A stretch of 64,000 nt of DNA from positions 13,944,001 to 14,008,000 of the forward strand of contig NC_080719.1 in assembly GCF_019097595.1 (NCBI RefSeq), in the 5' to 3' direction. The translations under genes and the position numbers were made by a program. This document shows positions 45,385-57,574 of the stretch, in pieces. Numbering within the stretch: position 1 is the stretch's first letter; each line of letters opens with the position of its first letter. The notes under the pieces were generated by a model. It saw only the letters and a program-made list of their open reading frames with translations. It searched no databases and was not told where the DNA came from. The stretch is from Hemibagrus wyckioides (lineage: Eukaryota; Chordata; Actinopteri; Siluriformes; Bagridae).

Positions 45385-48300
45385 TTAAAGGAATGCGAGT
45401 AATGCAGACTCTTAGTCCAGACTGTAGCATACCAACACTCCTGACTCCTGATATTCCACAACTTCAGAGGCTTGATGACTTCATCACACAGCACAGTCTA
45501 GTCAACTTTCCATCCTTCCTCTAGTCCAGGGTAAATATTCTTGGCCGTGTCTATCTTTGGCATTGAAAAGATGCATCTCAAAGGCATTGATTTGGCAAGA
45601 AAAGCTGTTGAGTCGTCTCTCACATCGGCTAGGCGAGGAGAGAACATTGGCCAATGATTCATTAATCCAACAGCAGGCCTGACTCAGACCAAGCCCAGCC
45701 ACAGACCAGGGCCAGCCTCATCACTGCCACTCAACTAGAGATTATGGTTAAGTTAATAAAGACTTGCTAGTGAACTTGTTGCAATAAGCCAATGCTGGAG
45801 GCCAACTGCAGGAAGGAACATCATCAGAAGCACTTCAATAATCATGGACAATATGACAAAAATATCAGTTATTTCATAGTAAAAGAGTCATTATAAATAA
45901 TCTCACAATATACTTTTATAGGTATTCTTTGCCATTTTATATGACTGATAAGAATGAATATCAAACAGTTGACTGAAAAATGCATTTTTATTCCACATCT
46001 TCTATTCACTGTTAATTTGTTATTCATTTTTTTTGTTATTCGTTTTTATGTAGCACTGGGGCATTGCTGATCTGATTTGCTAGCTCCTGGTTAGCAAACC
46101 AGGTGTTGTGATAATAAAAGTGTATTCTTCAACATGATGAAAATTTCTTTAAAGGATTTTTTAAGTGTCACCAAATACAGTCAAAGTTAAAGCTCTAAGT
46201 TTAAGTTTTCCAAAATGGAACACTTTCAGGATGAAAACATTTGTGCTTTCTCATTAACATAACATTTTCTTCACTTATAACCTTCAAACAAAGAGAAAAA
46301 GAATGACTGGTGAGATAAGAACTGTGTCCTGAGAGGCATAATGGTAAAGCATTCACGCTGTCATCCAGAATCAAGATGATGCCAAGGCCATGTAAGACTA
46401 GAACATAGTCTAGACTGCAATTTGTGCTGTGAATATCTCCAAGTGTTTTATTTCACACCTAATCAATAAAGTTATATAATGAATAAATGCATGATTGTTT
46501 GCATTTGTCATGAGTGTATGGGTTTACTTAATGGAAATGTAATAAGTGGGTGCTTTTTTTTCCAATGAAAAAGATAAACACAAGAACTCATACTAATTAT
46601 AATTAGATAAAAGTACAAAAAATAGATAAATGAACCACAGTGTCCTAAATGTTTTCTCACTTTTACATATTTCTATTTCCAGTATGAATTCTTTCTATTG
46701 GGAAAACAGACATGCACACACTCCATAGAGAGCTGACTGGCACCTTGCTGAGGTGCGATCTTCACAAATGGATAAAATGCAAGGTGACATTTTTAGACAA
46801 ATAACCACAGAGGCATGTCAAGACAGGATGTGGCATGAGTCAAACGTCTCTCTATCCACCACTTGTTAAATTCAACCAAACAGTGAGTGAGTCTCAGTTC
46901 AGCAGTGCAGTTGGACCAATGCAGATGTCAAAGCAGAACTCCTGACAGCTGGCTTAGGAAGCACAAAATTAGAAATGGCTCAGACGTTTCCTGCATGTTG
47001 ACGCATCTTTCCGGCTCGCTACTCATACACATTTTCTCATCGTTCATGAGTGCAAGACAGCGACATGGCTCTACAGTGTGCCATTTCCTACGCTTAGAAA
47101 AGAAGACGTGAGCGAAGGCAGGATGGCAAAACAGAAAAGTCCTTGCACTTTGTCTATTTCAGGGTTGGGTGGGTGGATAGTGCTGAAATATCAACAGCAA
47201 CACATTTTGGGACGAAGAACGAGAATGTGAATGTGAGAATGAGTGTGTGTTTTTGTGTTGCCGTGGCCCTAAGTGTTTGAATTTAGACTCCCTGCTCTCT
47301 ATGTGTGGGTGTGTGAGTGTGTGTGTGCTTATTGTGTAAAATACAGCCAACGGGTAGGTGTTGATATTTGGCGCCACCGCTCCTGTCACTTCCAGCCAGT
47401 CCCGTTGAGGGTAGGAAGGAAAAAAAGGAAGCGACGTCTTCGCTTGAGTTAACAGCTATACTATTTGATTTAGCCAATTTTGGTGTAGCCGAGCAAGAGA
47501 GAACGTACGAAAGTGAGAGAATAAAGACAGAAGGAGAGGTGGGATGAGATATGGGGCGGTCCCCCTGCCCCATGCCAGCTCATCTCCTGCTAATTAGAGA
47601 GCAGGTTACCTTGTTTTTGTTTTTCTTTTCTTGCCCCAGCGGCAGTCCTTCTCCACAAGAGCGGAAAACCCAGCATGAAGAATGAGGGGAATTTAACTAC
47701 TCCTTCCATTAGACCAACTGAAACACTTCTTCCAACTTCTTCTCAGTTCAAGTAAGGCATACAGAGTCGATGAGTCCACAGCATGATTTCTGATGTCCAG
47801 ATGAGAGATATGACCATTTGGGAGTCTAGAAAGCATTTACATGCATGCTAGTCTCTAGTCTCCAGTTTTAGTTTTTATTTTTAATCATATTTGGGATACA
47901 AGTTATATACAGTACATGTATATAAGTACATCTTATTGAACCCACAGTTGTTGATTTCTGTAATCGGATTGGTCAGAAGGTGATGATTTTGTATAATACA
48001 ACTTAAACAGTAATTATAATTTCTATAATAGAAATGCATGACAATGTATGACATGTCTAATGCAAATGTATGTGTAATTACTGATTTGGTGAAGTTTTCT
48101 GGTTGGAATATAAGCCTGCATCCACACCAGCCTTTTGCACATAAGACCGATGACCCCTGAAGTGTATGATGCGGGGTCAAATAGCCCCAAGGTTAGTGAT
48201 AGATATTAGCAATATCATATTCATTAACTTTATGCAAAACATCCAATGGGCAGAACCTTTAAATCAAGCCAGATTCAGTGCAAGTACATTGTTATCAGAC

Positions 48301-49390
48301 ATAGGACCCTATCCCCCCATCTGAACATAGATTGTGTGTCTGGCTGTTATGAAGCTTCTGTATTACGAGACAGCATGCTGGTAATGACACTCATTCATTT
48401 TTATTACCATTGTAGTTATTGCCCAGTGTGCAGGTTCCACTCATCATCTGTACTGACAGATAAGAGGTGGGAGGACAGCAAAGAAGACAGCAGAGGATAT
48501 GTTTAAACGTTCATGACTGGGTATAATGCAAAAATGCTTAATTGCATGTGATATGTTTTAGAACTCATTCATCAAGTCCATTCATACTGATATAATACCA
48601 CTGGCTTTTAAATATTGTGTGTGTGTATATACATATTTACAGATTTGTGAAAGATGACCACTAGAAGTGCAAAACACACTTTTACTATTGCATACGTCTG
48701 CCTCATACTTTTTTTCATCACCTGTCCACTAGATAGTGTTAAGTAGGAAGAAAGTAACCATTGACTTCATGGTACCTGTATTTTCAGAGGACACTGTATA
48801 TGGTGATTGATTCTGTCCCTTCCTCAGTGCCATTCTTCAACGTTGGTGATGATAGTGTTGAAATGTCAGGGGATGAATTTCCTCAGCAAGTGAAGATAAA
48901 GGAGCTCCTGTAGTGATGGATGGCTTCAAGTTCTGGTAAGAGTAGTGGGACTGATGAGACCGATGACTTCCTTTCACAGTGGCTAACTATCTTACCTCAG
49001 TGATGAGGAACAAGATCTGTTTTGTAATGCTGAGCTCTGTTATGTAATATTCAACAGATCTCAACAACAACAACATGGAAGGTGTGGCCTCCTACTGTCC
49101 AGTCTCTGATCCCTGGTGAAATTGACATCAGGCTCTAGAAATGGAGCATTTCGTTCTAGACCAGCATCTAGAAAATGGTATATCCAAGCATCTCTTAATG
49201 ACAAAAAATGGACATTTGAGTTCCTGGGGTCAGTTGCACCAACAGATCCTTTCAAAGGCTTTGGTTTGAAGTTGATCATTGTCTAGACTTTAGTTTTTAG
49301 TTGACCAGTGTTAAGTTGACAATAGATGAGGATGTCTTTATCATGATCAGCCCTATTAGTACCGGAATACCTGTAGAACCAACATTGTTT
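45385..49390. other. 4 kb of mostly unique DNA, no gene identified
   Basis: About 45500-45730 and 46700-47640 are GC-richer and not visibly repetitive; they could hold conserved non-coding elements. GT-rich DNA lies at 47303-47332. About 48100-49300 may be a decayed DNA transposon (see findings). No frame has a recognised domain. Confidence 0.4.
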
Positions 49391-49396
49391 CATTCA

Positions 49397-49640
49397 TACA
49401 TATATTCTTCTTCAGAAAGTGCTTTATCCGGGTCAGGATTGCAGGGGATCTGGAGCCTATCCAAGGAACACTGGGCATGAAATAAGGAATACAACCTGAA
49501 TCAAAAACCAGCTCATTGCAGGACAACAAATACACACACATGCACACACACACACACACACTTACATACATACATTCACAACTGTGGCAATTTATTGCGG
49601 CCAGTCCACCACCTGGCATGTTTTCATGATGTGGGGGATA
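49397..49640 (-). mobile_element. SINE family A with internal (CA)n
   Basis: Reads 'tattcttcttcagaaagtgc', 'tttatccgggtcaggattgc', 'ggagcctatccaaggaacac' and 'tgggcatgaaataagg', the reverse complement of the 3' half of a tRNA-derived SINE. A (CA)n run at 49529-49561 lies where the family normally has a CA/TG-rich segment. The 'ggaacactgggcatgaa' segment is the ancestral form of the 44785 minisatellite unit. Confidence 0.7.
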
Positions 49641-49644
49641 AGTA

Positions 49645-52130
49645 AATTCAAGGGTTAGGTTTAAGGTTAGGAGGAGAATTACCATTAATATCTTTTCTCA
49701 TGAGTCCATTTGTATGAAATCAACTGAAACTGACCATTAATCAATGAATATTTATTGTATGAAATTAAGTTTGTGCAACCCGCAGTATCTGCTACAGTGA
49801 TTAACTAGAGTGCCATTATAAACCAATGTATGTCCTTTCATCATTAAGTATTAAATCAAAACAAGATACCACAGGGAGTAATCCTCTGTCCTCTGCTTCT
49901 TCATAACCTTAACTTAACTCAATCAATAAACGTGCTAAATCCCAAGAATCATGGACTTCACTTCATGTCCCAGCCCATTTGTGGTTCCAGGGGGAAATAA
50001 AGTGAGAGACAACATTACATCTGTACAGGGCCTGGTCCAATAAACAGAGATTTATCACAGAAATGGTCCCATCCCCTCTTTGTCCTGAAGTTAGACACAA
50101 ATACATCTCTCTGAAGCCTTCCAGACAAAATCAATAGGTAGAGACAGCTGAGGGGAGAAAGGCAGGCGTCTCCTCCATCCACTTGGCTCCTCTTATCCCT
50201 GAGTCTGAGCCATAAAAGACATCACACTGTGCAGCGTGTAGCACACCAAAGTCATTGCCGTATATCTGTCTGCTAAAATCTGGGTCTTACTATACTTCTT
50301 ATATGGCAACTTCACATTATGGTCAAAAAATAAATCAATTTTGATTACTACATCATAAGGATATAACTGAATATTTATGATTATCTGGAATGAACAGATA
50401 ATATGTCCAGAATTATGTTCAATTATTTCAATTATTATTTCAATCATTCTGCTTAAGCTGCAATTTAATGTACTGAATTAATTTTTATTTATTAAGCCAC
50501 AGTAATGTTTTCTTATTGCTATGTAGCCTAAGCTTACATTATGTCTCCTATATCCAAGTAAATTCCACCATCTTCTAGATGCAAATTGTGCACATTTCAA
50601 ATGGCATCCTGTTTACTTTTTTCACCCTACATTGGATATAACGTAAAGGAACTGAACGATCTACGTAGCTCACTCATGAACAGTGAAGAAAAAACAATCG
50701 AGATGCAGCCCTATAAAATGTATGACTGCTGTGTTTGGGGAACACAGGCAGCCAGTGGGGCTGTGGTTTCATTTCAGATTGTTTATTTGAATTGATTGGT
50801 ATTTTGCTGCTAACTAAGAAATGGGGCAGGAACTCAGCCAGGTTTCAAAGTTGTTGCTGAGCCATAGTCAGCCACACTGTTTGGTGGAGATCACACATGG
50901 CAATAAGAAAAGGATATCCAGTGAATTAATACTTCACTTAAATGAGATTAAAATTTATAGTTAACATTTTTCTTAAAATCTACTTCACAGAAGAGCTGTG
51001 GAAAATTTTACCAAGAGTCAATAGAGTCGACCTTGTTGCAAGTGACAATGGAGGGTTTCTTTGATTGTCCAATACAGGTAACATTAAGCACTCGTGCATG
51101 AAATCGCAAATAACTTAAAAAGTACAATAAAAAAAATTAAAAAAAATAAATCATCTATATTAACCGATTTTACTGGTTAACTGAATTGAATGGGTTTAAT
51201 GCAAACCTAAATAACAACTAACAGGCAGCTTATAGGTTTAAACCTTTAAGCCTTAAAACCTAAAAGTTTTTCCCATAAAAATATCAGTGTTGAAATTTGA
51301 AAGGAAATTTGAAAGGAGATCTTAACCCCAGTATTTAAAGGAGGCTTTTGTGCTACAGATCTCTAACTTACATGATTCAGTTCAACAGCTCATTAACACT
51401 CTGTGCAAGTGTGTTAAAGTTTTGAAAACCTGAAAATATAAAAAGTGTGGGATCCCCAGGAATGGGAGAGAACACCGAACAACCTACACAACACAATCGT
51501 AGGAGTTTGGAGAAAACTACATAAGACTTACTTCGATTTTCTGGTGAGTGGTGAAGACTGGTAAGAATGTGAATTGGTAACTGTTCCAAGCTTTTTAAAT
51601 GTCATTCAGCTATTCAGTTAAAAAAAATCTCCAACACAACTTGTATAATAGCACCAAGGCACAACTTTTGAGCGACAAATTTAATCATTCCTCTGGCATC
51701 TAAGCCCCCCGCAGGTAAATACAGCTGAGAACAGAGAAAGACTGGGTCTTATTGAGCCAGATATTGAGCATCAGATTTTCAGTCCAGCACTAGAAGTGAA
51801 AGCTGCAGTCAGACATATTTTCTCACAGCTATTGTGCCTGAACAATGAACCAAAACTGCAGGAGTGAGAAATGGAGGGGTGTTGTTAAGATGGTATTATT
51901 TTACTTCAGTTGACTTTAAAAATAACACTAGAGTAGAAGTATCGACTTGTTTTGACTTGAAGAGTGACCTCGGCTGTGAAGTATGAAAGTTTGCACATCG
52001 ACGCCAGTTTCTAAAGATTAATGAGGAAACTGTTATTGCCTTTTTGGTTGTTTTGAGGAAGTTATTAGTATTTGATAGTAACTATAGAATGGAAACTCAT
52101 AGGTTAATAGTTAATAGTTAACTTTATGTC
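49645..52130. other. AT-rich DNA, no gene seen
   Basis: No recognisable feature. Confidence 0.5.
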
Positions 52131-52137
52131 TTTAGTT

Positions 52138-52296
52138 ATACTTTATTTGTCACATATACCGTACATTACTGCACACTGAAATTCTATCTTTGCATATCCC
52201 ATCCTTGGAGGTTGGGTTCAGAGTGCAGGATCAGCCATGAAGCACCCCTGGAGCAAAAAGGGTTAAGGGCCTTGCTCAAGGGCCCAATAGTGGCAG

Positions 52297-52297
<1 letters not shown>
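52138..52297 (-). mobile_element. SINE family B, 5' truncated or fused to (TA)n
   Basis: Reads 'tgcacactgaaattctatct', 'ttgcatatcccatccttgga', 'cagagtgcaggatcagccat', 'gaagcacccctggagcaaaa' and 'ttgctcaagggcccaatagt'. This is the reverse complement of the family at 63107-63305, whose - strand match includes 'tgaccctgtgcttttatccc'. The tRNA-like head has been lost where the (TA)n tract begins. Confidence 0.7.

Positions 52298-52299
<2 letters not shown>

Positions 52300-52359
<60 letters not shown>
52300..52359. repeat. (TA)n microsatellite
   Basis: 60 bases of alternating AT between a SINE and a Tc1-like fragment. Frames of 66-67 codons crossing it are artefacts. Confidence 0.97.
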
Positions 52360-52363
<4 letters not shown>

Positions 52364-52372
52364 AAATATATA

Positions 52373-52855
52373 TACACCACTGCTCAAAATCTCCAGATCT
52401 GAACCCTATTGAAAACCTCTGGAATGTCATCAAGAGGAAGATGGATGGTCACAAACTATCTGAGCTGTTTGCTTTTTTGCAAAAAGAGTAGTATAAAATT
52501 CCCCAACAGCAATGTGAAAAACTGGTGGAGAGCATGGAGCCAAAACGCATGCAAATCGGGTTATTCCACCAAATACTGATTTCTTAATGTTATTAGCCAA
52601 AGCATTAACACAATTTGTTTACAAATTATTAGCATTTTGTTTTGTTTTTTTGAGTTATTAAAGCTCTGCAAATACTGCATGATCTTGGGTTATTTTGATG
52701 TGTTGTCATTTCCTTTAAATATACACTCTAAATAACAACAATTTAGGAAAAATATTGTCAGCAGTTCACAAAATAATCTTACCAATACATGCACCTGTAA
52801 GAAAAAAACATAAGAAACTGATTATTTTGCAGTGGTGTCTTATTTTCTTACAGAG

Positions 52856-52860
<5 letters not shown>
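52373..52860 (+). mobile_element. 3' fragment of a Tc1-like transposon, copy 2
   Basis: The start, 'tacaccactgctcaaaa', resembles the 5' inverted end of a Tc1 element. It then jumps to 'ctccagatctgaaccctatt' (SPDLNPIE) and a C-terminal stretch reading NVIKRKMDGHKLSELFAFLQ, followed by the same 3' region as copy 1 at 4141-4616. It ends 'cttacagagctgta', immediately followed by (TA)n. Compared with copy 1 it retains the DLNPIE motif and lacks most of the transposase. The frame is broken by a stop before YKIPQQQC. Confidence 0.8.

Positions 52861-52905
<45 letters not shown>
52859..52905. repeat. (TA)n microsatellite
   Basis: About 47 bases directly attached to the Tc1-like right end. Confidence 0.97.
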
Positions 52906-52909
<4 letters not shown>

Positions 52910-53329
52910 TCTAGGTGTGATTGAGTGTGTGCATGGTGTGTCCCTCCTTGTCCTGTTCTATTCGGACACATCAACCTCAACAACCTCTCAGCCCAGTGGG
53001 TCCATGTCAAATACAGAAATAAAGAGTTTCAGGGGAAAGAGAGGCTTTAGACGGCATTTTTTCCTATCTATTATAGATGGGTTTTGCGTCAGCAGCAGTC
53101 ACCTGTTCATGTCTTCTGGGGAAAATGAGCTCAGTGTGAGTGGACAAAACGCTGACTGGGGCCACGTCAGCAGTGCTGAGAATACAAAAAAAAAGATACA
53201 CCAAATTCACTTATTATAGAATTTATAATAAATGAAATTATAGTATTCTCGTACTATAGCCTCTGTCAATAATCTTTTAATATATACAACTTTATTATAT
53301 ACAACAAGGTGGACTGATCATACATTTGT

Positions 53330-54150
53330 TTCCGAGCCCAGTGTGTATGTGAAAATTCCTGTGTGCTTCCCAGTTCATGTTGTCTGACTAGGTGGAAGGG
53401 AAAAACATCCACTGGCACCCCACATGGCTTAATAAAGGGTGCTCATCTGTTTTTCCTGTATACCCATTTCCCCTTTTGGTCACTTCCTCTTAAGCTTTTT
53501 CATACTACTGCTATATTGATGGCACTCAACTCATGCAGCACAGATCATAGAAAACTCCCAGCAAGATTGATCTACTATACAGTATATATGGTGATGCAAC
53601 ATCACCTCAAAATCTTCCTGACCAACTCTCAGATAATGCCATCTTACACTGCACACAACCTGGCACCCAACTATCTGTCTCTATTCACATAGCTAATATG
53701 ACTTGGTCATGCTGGTTTTCCCTTTACAATATCAAGAAAATCCAGCTTTTTCTGTCCAGAGAGGCCAATCAGTTGCTTGTTCAATCCTTTGTCATCTCAG
53801 GAATGAGTTCCATTCTTCGACTTCCTGTAACTGCCTGTATCAGATGTAAAACATTGATGTTTGCCTACAAAACTAAATACAGACCCCCATCTACCTAAAG
53901 GCATTTATTACATCCAGTTCCACACCACTCAATGCACCACACTCTAGCATGGCTCAACAAAACCGTCTATATCTCAAGGTCCAAGACATGCATCAAGACA
54001 CTTCTCTGTCCTGACACACATAAACCATAATGTACCTCCCCTGTCTGTCCAAACAGCTGAGTCACTGGTGGTCTTAAAACAAGGACCTAAAGGTTCATCT
54101 CTTCAGCAAGCACATGCAAATATCAGAAAATTATCAAATGTTTACTTTAA
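53330..54150 (+). pseudogene. L2/CR1-like LINE reverse-transcriptase fragment
   Basis: Decayed C-terminal half of a reverse transcriptase. The active-site motif expected as Y-x-D-D-T-Q-L appears as YIDGTQL at about 53509-53531, so the second catalytic Asp is Gly. A QHHLKI..TNSQI stretch follows, then MTWSCWFSLYNIKKIQLFLS and LVQSFVISGMSS, and a deletion joins it to LPVTACIRCKTLMFAYKTK. The 3' part has 'acatgcatcaagacacttct' and 'ctgtcctgaca', matching the fragment at 1315-1680. The motifs fit an L2- or CR1-type element common in fish, as far as I can remember. Confidence 0.7.
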
Positions 54151-54184
54151 GAAAAAAATCCATTGATCTGTGGCCAGGTTTAGA

Positions 54185-54312
54185 TCAGTGATTAAGGCAT
54201 TATATCTACTGGGCTACTGATCAAACCCTTGAGCAAGACCCTTTACCCTTATCTACTCAGCTGAGTATCAGTTGTAAGCCAGTTGGATAAAAGCATATCC
54301 CAAATGAGTTAA
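54185..54312 (+). mobile_element. tRNA-derived SINE
   Basis: Head 'agatcagtgattaaggcatt' and 'gggctactgatcaaa', then 'cccttgagcaagaccctt', and a tail 'gttggataaaagcatatccc'. The part with the B box is deleted. Similar to the element at 38998. Confidence 0.6.
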
Positions 54313-54314
54313 AT

Positions 54315-55440
54315 GTTTTTTGTTTTGTTTTGTTTTGTACTCTACTAACCTCCCCAACAGGGCTTTGTCATGATGACATTGCACTAGCATGATGATAGGT
54401 TTTTGCTAGAGAATACAAGGCACTTTTTAATGTCTTTTGATAAAGACATCTACTAAATTCTGTTAATGTGTAAAGTTAACAACAGGAATAATAAGATATG
54501 GCCAGAAGATTACAGAATTCCTACACAGACAACAACTCATCCATTTTTTATCCTTTTCTAAGAAAATGGAGATGGTTTATGGAGTTCCTAAAATACATGC
54601 ACATTTACAATTACACCTCGACTGTCTTCCTTCAGTTAACAACACCTAGCTTCGAGTATTCTCTCACATGAATGAAGGTGCAGAGAACTAATAAATCCTG
54701 ATTCAGAACACATGCATACACACTTTTGCTTTTTATTTCCATTTTACATGGAAACCCCACACTAGACACAAACACAAACACAGTGCAGACATTCAGTGTG
54801 TACAGGTCAGGTCAGACAGCTCCGGTCCTGCTCCCTGTCTCCAGCCAGATGATGGATGTGGCTGTCACTGCCAGGACACCCAGTCTGAGGTGTGTTTGGC
54901 ATGAATCGCACGACAGACAGCTCACACCAGCTGGAGAAAGTTCACCATGCGAGGAGCGGCAGGAATTTGCAGAAACGCAGGAAGGTGTGAAGCCAGTAGG
55001 TGACAAGAGTGAGTAATGGAGTAGGGTGGGTGAAATGAAGCGCTGCAACATGCAGTGTTCTTTCCTTCTCTAGGAACACATATTTATAACCTCACCGCTT
55101 GAGTCTACTGTAACTGTGTCTATGTGTGTGACAGGAGCAGCTGAGAGGCACATATTCCCACAGCTACATGGCATGAAAGTGCTTCTGTACTGACTTTGGG
55201 CCTAGACGGCTTACGGCAGTGAGGCATCAAGTCCACAATTTCCCCTTTATCCCAGAACAGGTGAAATGTTTGCTGTCTGATGTTTGCTTTTTTAGTTTTG
55301 CTCAGAAGACTGCAAGACCAAATGCAGGTTCTAATGTATGCTTTTTGCAAACAAAATGATTATGTAATCTCAGTTTGAAATAAACAGATTTGTTATGGTT
55401 TGCTGCTACAGGTAGAAATGACTTTCTAATTCCTTTCAAT
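54315..55440. other. Unannotated, no gene seen
   Basis: 54726-55051 has frames of 96 (+) and 79 (-) codons with modestly higher GC, but no domain I recognise. Confidence 0.45.
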
Positions 55441-55447
55441 ACATGAA

Positions 55448-56063
55448 GGCTTTTCACACTATGCTTAACCCTGGGATATCATCATTCTAAACCACACCTT
55501 TAACCCCGGGTAGAGGAACGTTAGCACTTAATTTTACCCATTTTTGTGGTGTTAACCTGCATTGCATTGCACACAGTGTGAAATAATGTGCAAAAACATT
55601 ACAGCTAGATATTTAGCAACAGACATCCCATAAGAAATTGAACAGCACGTGCCTCATAACATGAAAACAAGCACATAGCAACACTTAACACAAACGACTC
55701 ATTAGCAGCAGGCAGTGAAGTGTGTGCCCTGGCAAGGGGAAAATATGTAACACTGAAAAATTAACACCTGAGAAACTACACGGCAAACTTAAAAAGGCCA
55801 AAAAAAAAGATTAGAAAGCTGTGAAATATGGATATACGGATATAGATATATATATATCTGTTTGGGTGCAGAACATGAGAAATATGCAAGAACGCAAGAG
55901 CTGTTTGAAACCAAGATTACTCAGAATTGTGTTGACAGGCACAGAGTTTCAGGTACAGTTATAAGTAGAGCTGCTATAGGAAACAGCCTATAAAGAACCT
56001 ATCAAGCATTACAAAGTAAACATTACATTGACCCTGGTTTAACTAGTTCAGGTGTGAAAAGCC
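55448..56063. mobile_element. Non-autonomous DNA transposon with 'ggcttttcacac' ends
   Basis: Left end 'ggcttttcacactatgctta' with 'accctggg'. Right end, reverse-complemented, 'ggcttttcacacctgaacta' with 'gttaaaccaggg'. The outer 12 bases are identical and the inner parts are similar. The 616-base inside is AT-rich and non-coding and includes an A8 run and a TA-rich stretch. The flanks (tacatgaa / atatagac) do not form an 8-base duplication and I see no TTAA, so the superfamily is open. A truncated second copy lies at 2909-3205. Confidence 0.65.
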
Positions 56064-56069
56064 ATATAG

Positions 56070-56294
56070 ACTGTAGTAATATGTAAAATATCAAAACTGA
56101 ACAGAAAAAAGTTTTCCATTGTTTTTGTTTACCACATTATCTATAAAATAACAAATTAGAGTTTGAATATCAAGTTTAGATTTTTTTTATTTATCTAATT
56201 ATGCAAATTTATGTTTATTTAATTAGGTATAATATGCTGAAATAAATGTAAAAAAATATTATTATCATTATTATTATTAATAATAATAATAGTA

Positions 56295-56352
<58 letters not shown>

Positions 56353-57060
56353 GAATTTCAGGAATTTTTGACAAAAATTAATTGTGATAAAATGAAAACG
56401 TCTTCACCTGTAGTGTTTTGCCTTAGAAATACAGGTTCAAATGGTATGACTATTGACATCACTTCCTGCTTCATGCTCCAGTTTTCCTGTCATATACTTT
56501 GGAAGGTGTGATTGGGAGTGGAATGATACCAAACTGCAAACAGGAGAAAATTTATTTCTGAAAATTCATTTCAAGTCCAGAGTGATGTGTTAACAATTGT
56601 GGGAAATAACACAGTGTAAGCTTTTTTTACTGTAGTATTTTTTTTTTCATTTAAGGCTTTTGACCTCTACTCTTTTGATGGAAAAATATACATTAACAGA
56701 AATAGACAGGTTGTTGTTAGTTATTTTTTTATCAGGTTTTCAGTTGCAGCATCGAAATATCAACTTATCATACAACGTGCTCATGATGCTGATGTTTTAA
56801 GCGATGCAGTGTTTAATCCTTTTCCATATGTTCATGTAAAGCCTTGGAGAAGCTTTGCATGTTAATAGATAATGTTATTTTACGTTGCTCACACTTATGG
56901 ATTTTATATTTAGTGATATATATTCTGTGGTACCATGTAACATAATCAGCTCACCACCACATTATGCTAAATATGCCAGATGTTCTATATTGTATAGACT
57001 TTACTATATAAGCTCTTTATGTTTATTTGAAGCATTCTATGTACATTATTTACATTGTTT
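56070..57060. other. AT-rich DNA, no gene seen
   Basis: Holds the (TAA)n tract at 56258-56349. The 88-codon frame at 56885-57151 has no recognised domain. Confidence 0.5.
56258..56349 (+). repeat. (TAA)n-rich trinucleotide repeat
   Basis: About 30 ATA/TAA units, interrupted on the left by ATC and AGT variants and perfect on the right (56302-56349). Confidence 0.95.
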
Positions 57061-57065
57061 ACATA

Positions 57066-57567
57066 CACTACTATTCAGAAGTTTGGAAGTACTTGGAAAT
57101 GTCCCTCTCCTTTTTCTGTTAGAATCAGTTTGTGCTGTACACATAGAATAGTTCACAGCATGGTAAGATAAGTAAGTTTCTTTCTTTTCATGATTAAGAT
57201 AACTCATGAAAAGAAAGAAAGCTTTTTCTTTCTGGCCACTTTGAGCCTGTAAACAAACCCACAACTCCTGATGCTCCACATACTAAAATAACCTAAAGAA
57301 GGGCACTTTTATTCTCCCTTAATCAGTAGAACAGTTTTCAACTGTTCTGGCAAAATCGATTAGCCTGACAAAATTATTAACTAGGATTAGCAAACATAAC
57401 AATGAAACAGAGGACTGATGGTTGGTGATAATGGACCTCTGTGTGACAATGTAGATGTTCCTTTAAAAACCATCTGTTTAATGTTGTGTTTAAAAAGGAA
57501 TAAAATTGTTTTTTTCTTTGAAAAACAAGGAAATTTCCAAGTGATCCCAAACTTTTGAACAGTAGTG
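57066..57567 (-). mobile_element. Non-autonomous Tc1-like element with start-codon remnant
   Basis: The 502-base element has inverted ends: left 'cactactattcagaagtttg', right (reverse-complemented) 'cactactgttcaaaagtttg', both followed by 'ga(a/t)cacttggaaat'-like sequence. A TA precedes the left end; the right flank is TC. On the - strand, 'ggctcaaagtggccagaaag' resembles the start of a transposase known from full-length fish elements with these ends (MARKRE-like), with its ATG changed to GTG. The rest of the gene is deleted. Confidence 0.75.
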
Positions 57568-57574
57568 TCATTTC

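Noticed and set aside
44732..45430. 232-codon Pro/Tyr/Leu-rich frame on the - strand
   Set aside because: Produced by the 20-bp minisatellite, which contains no stop on that strand.
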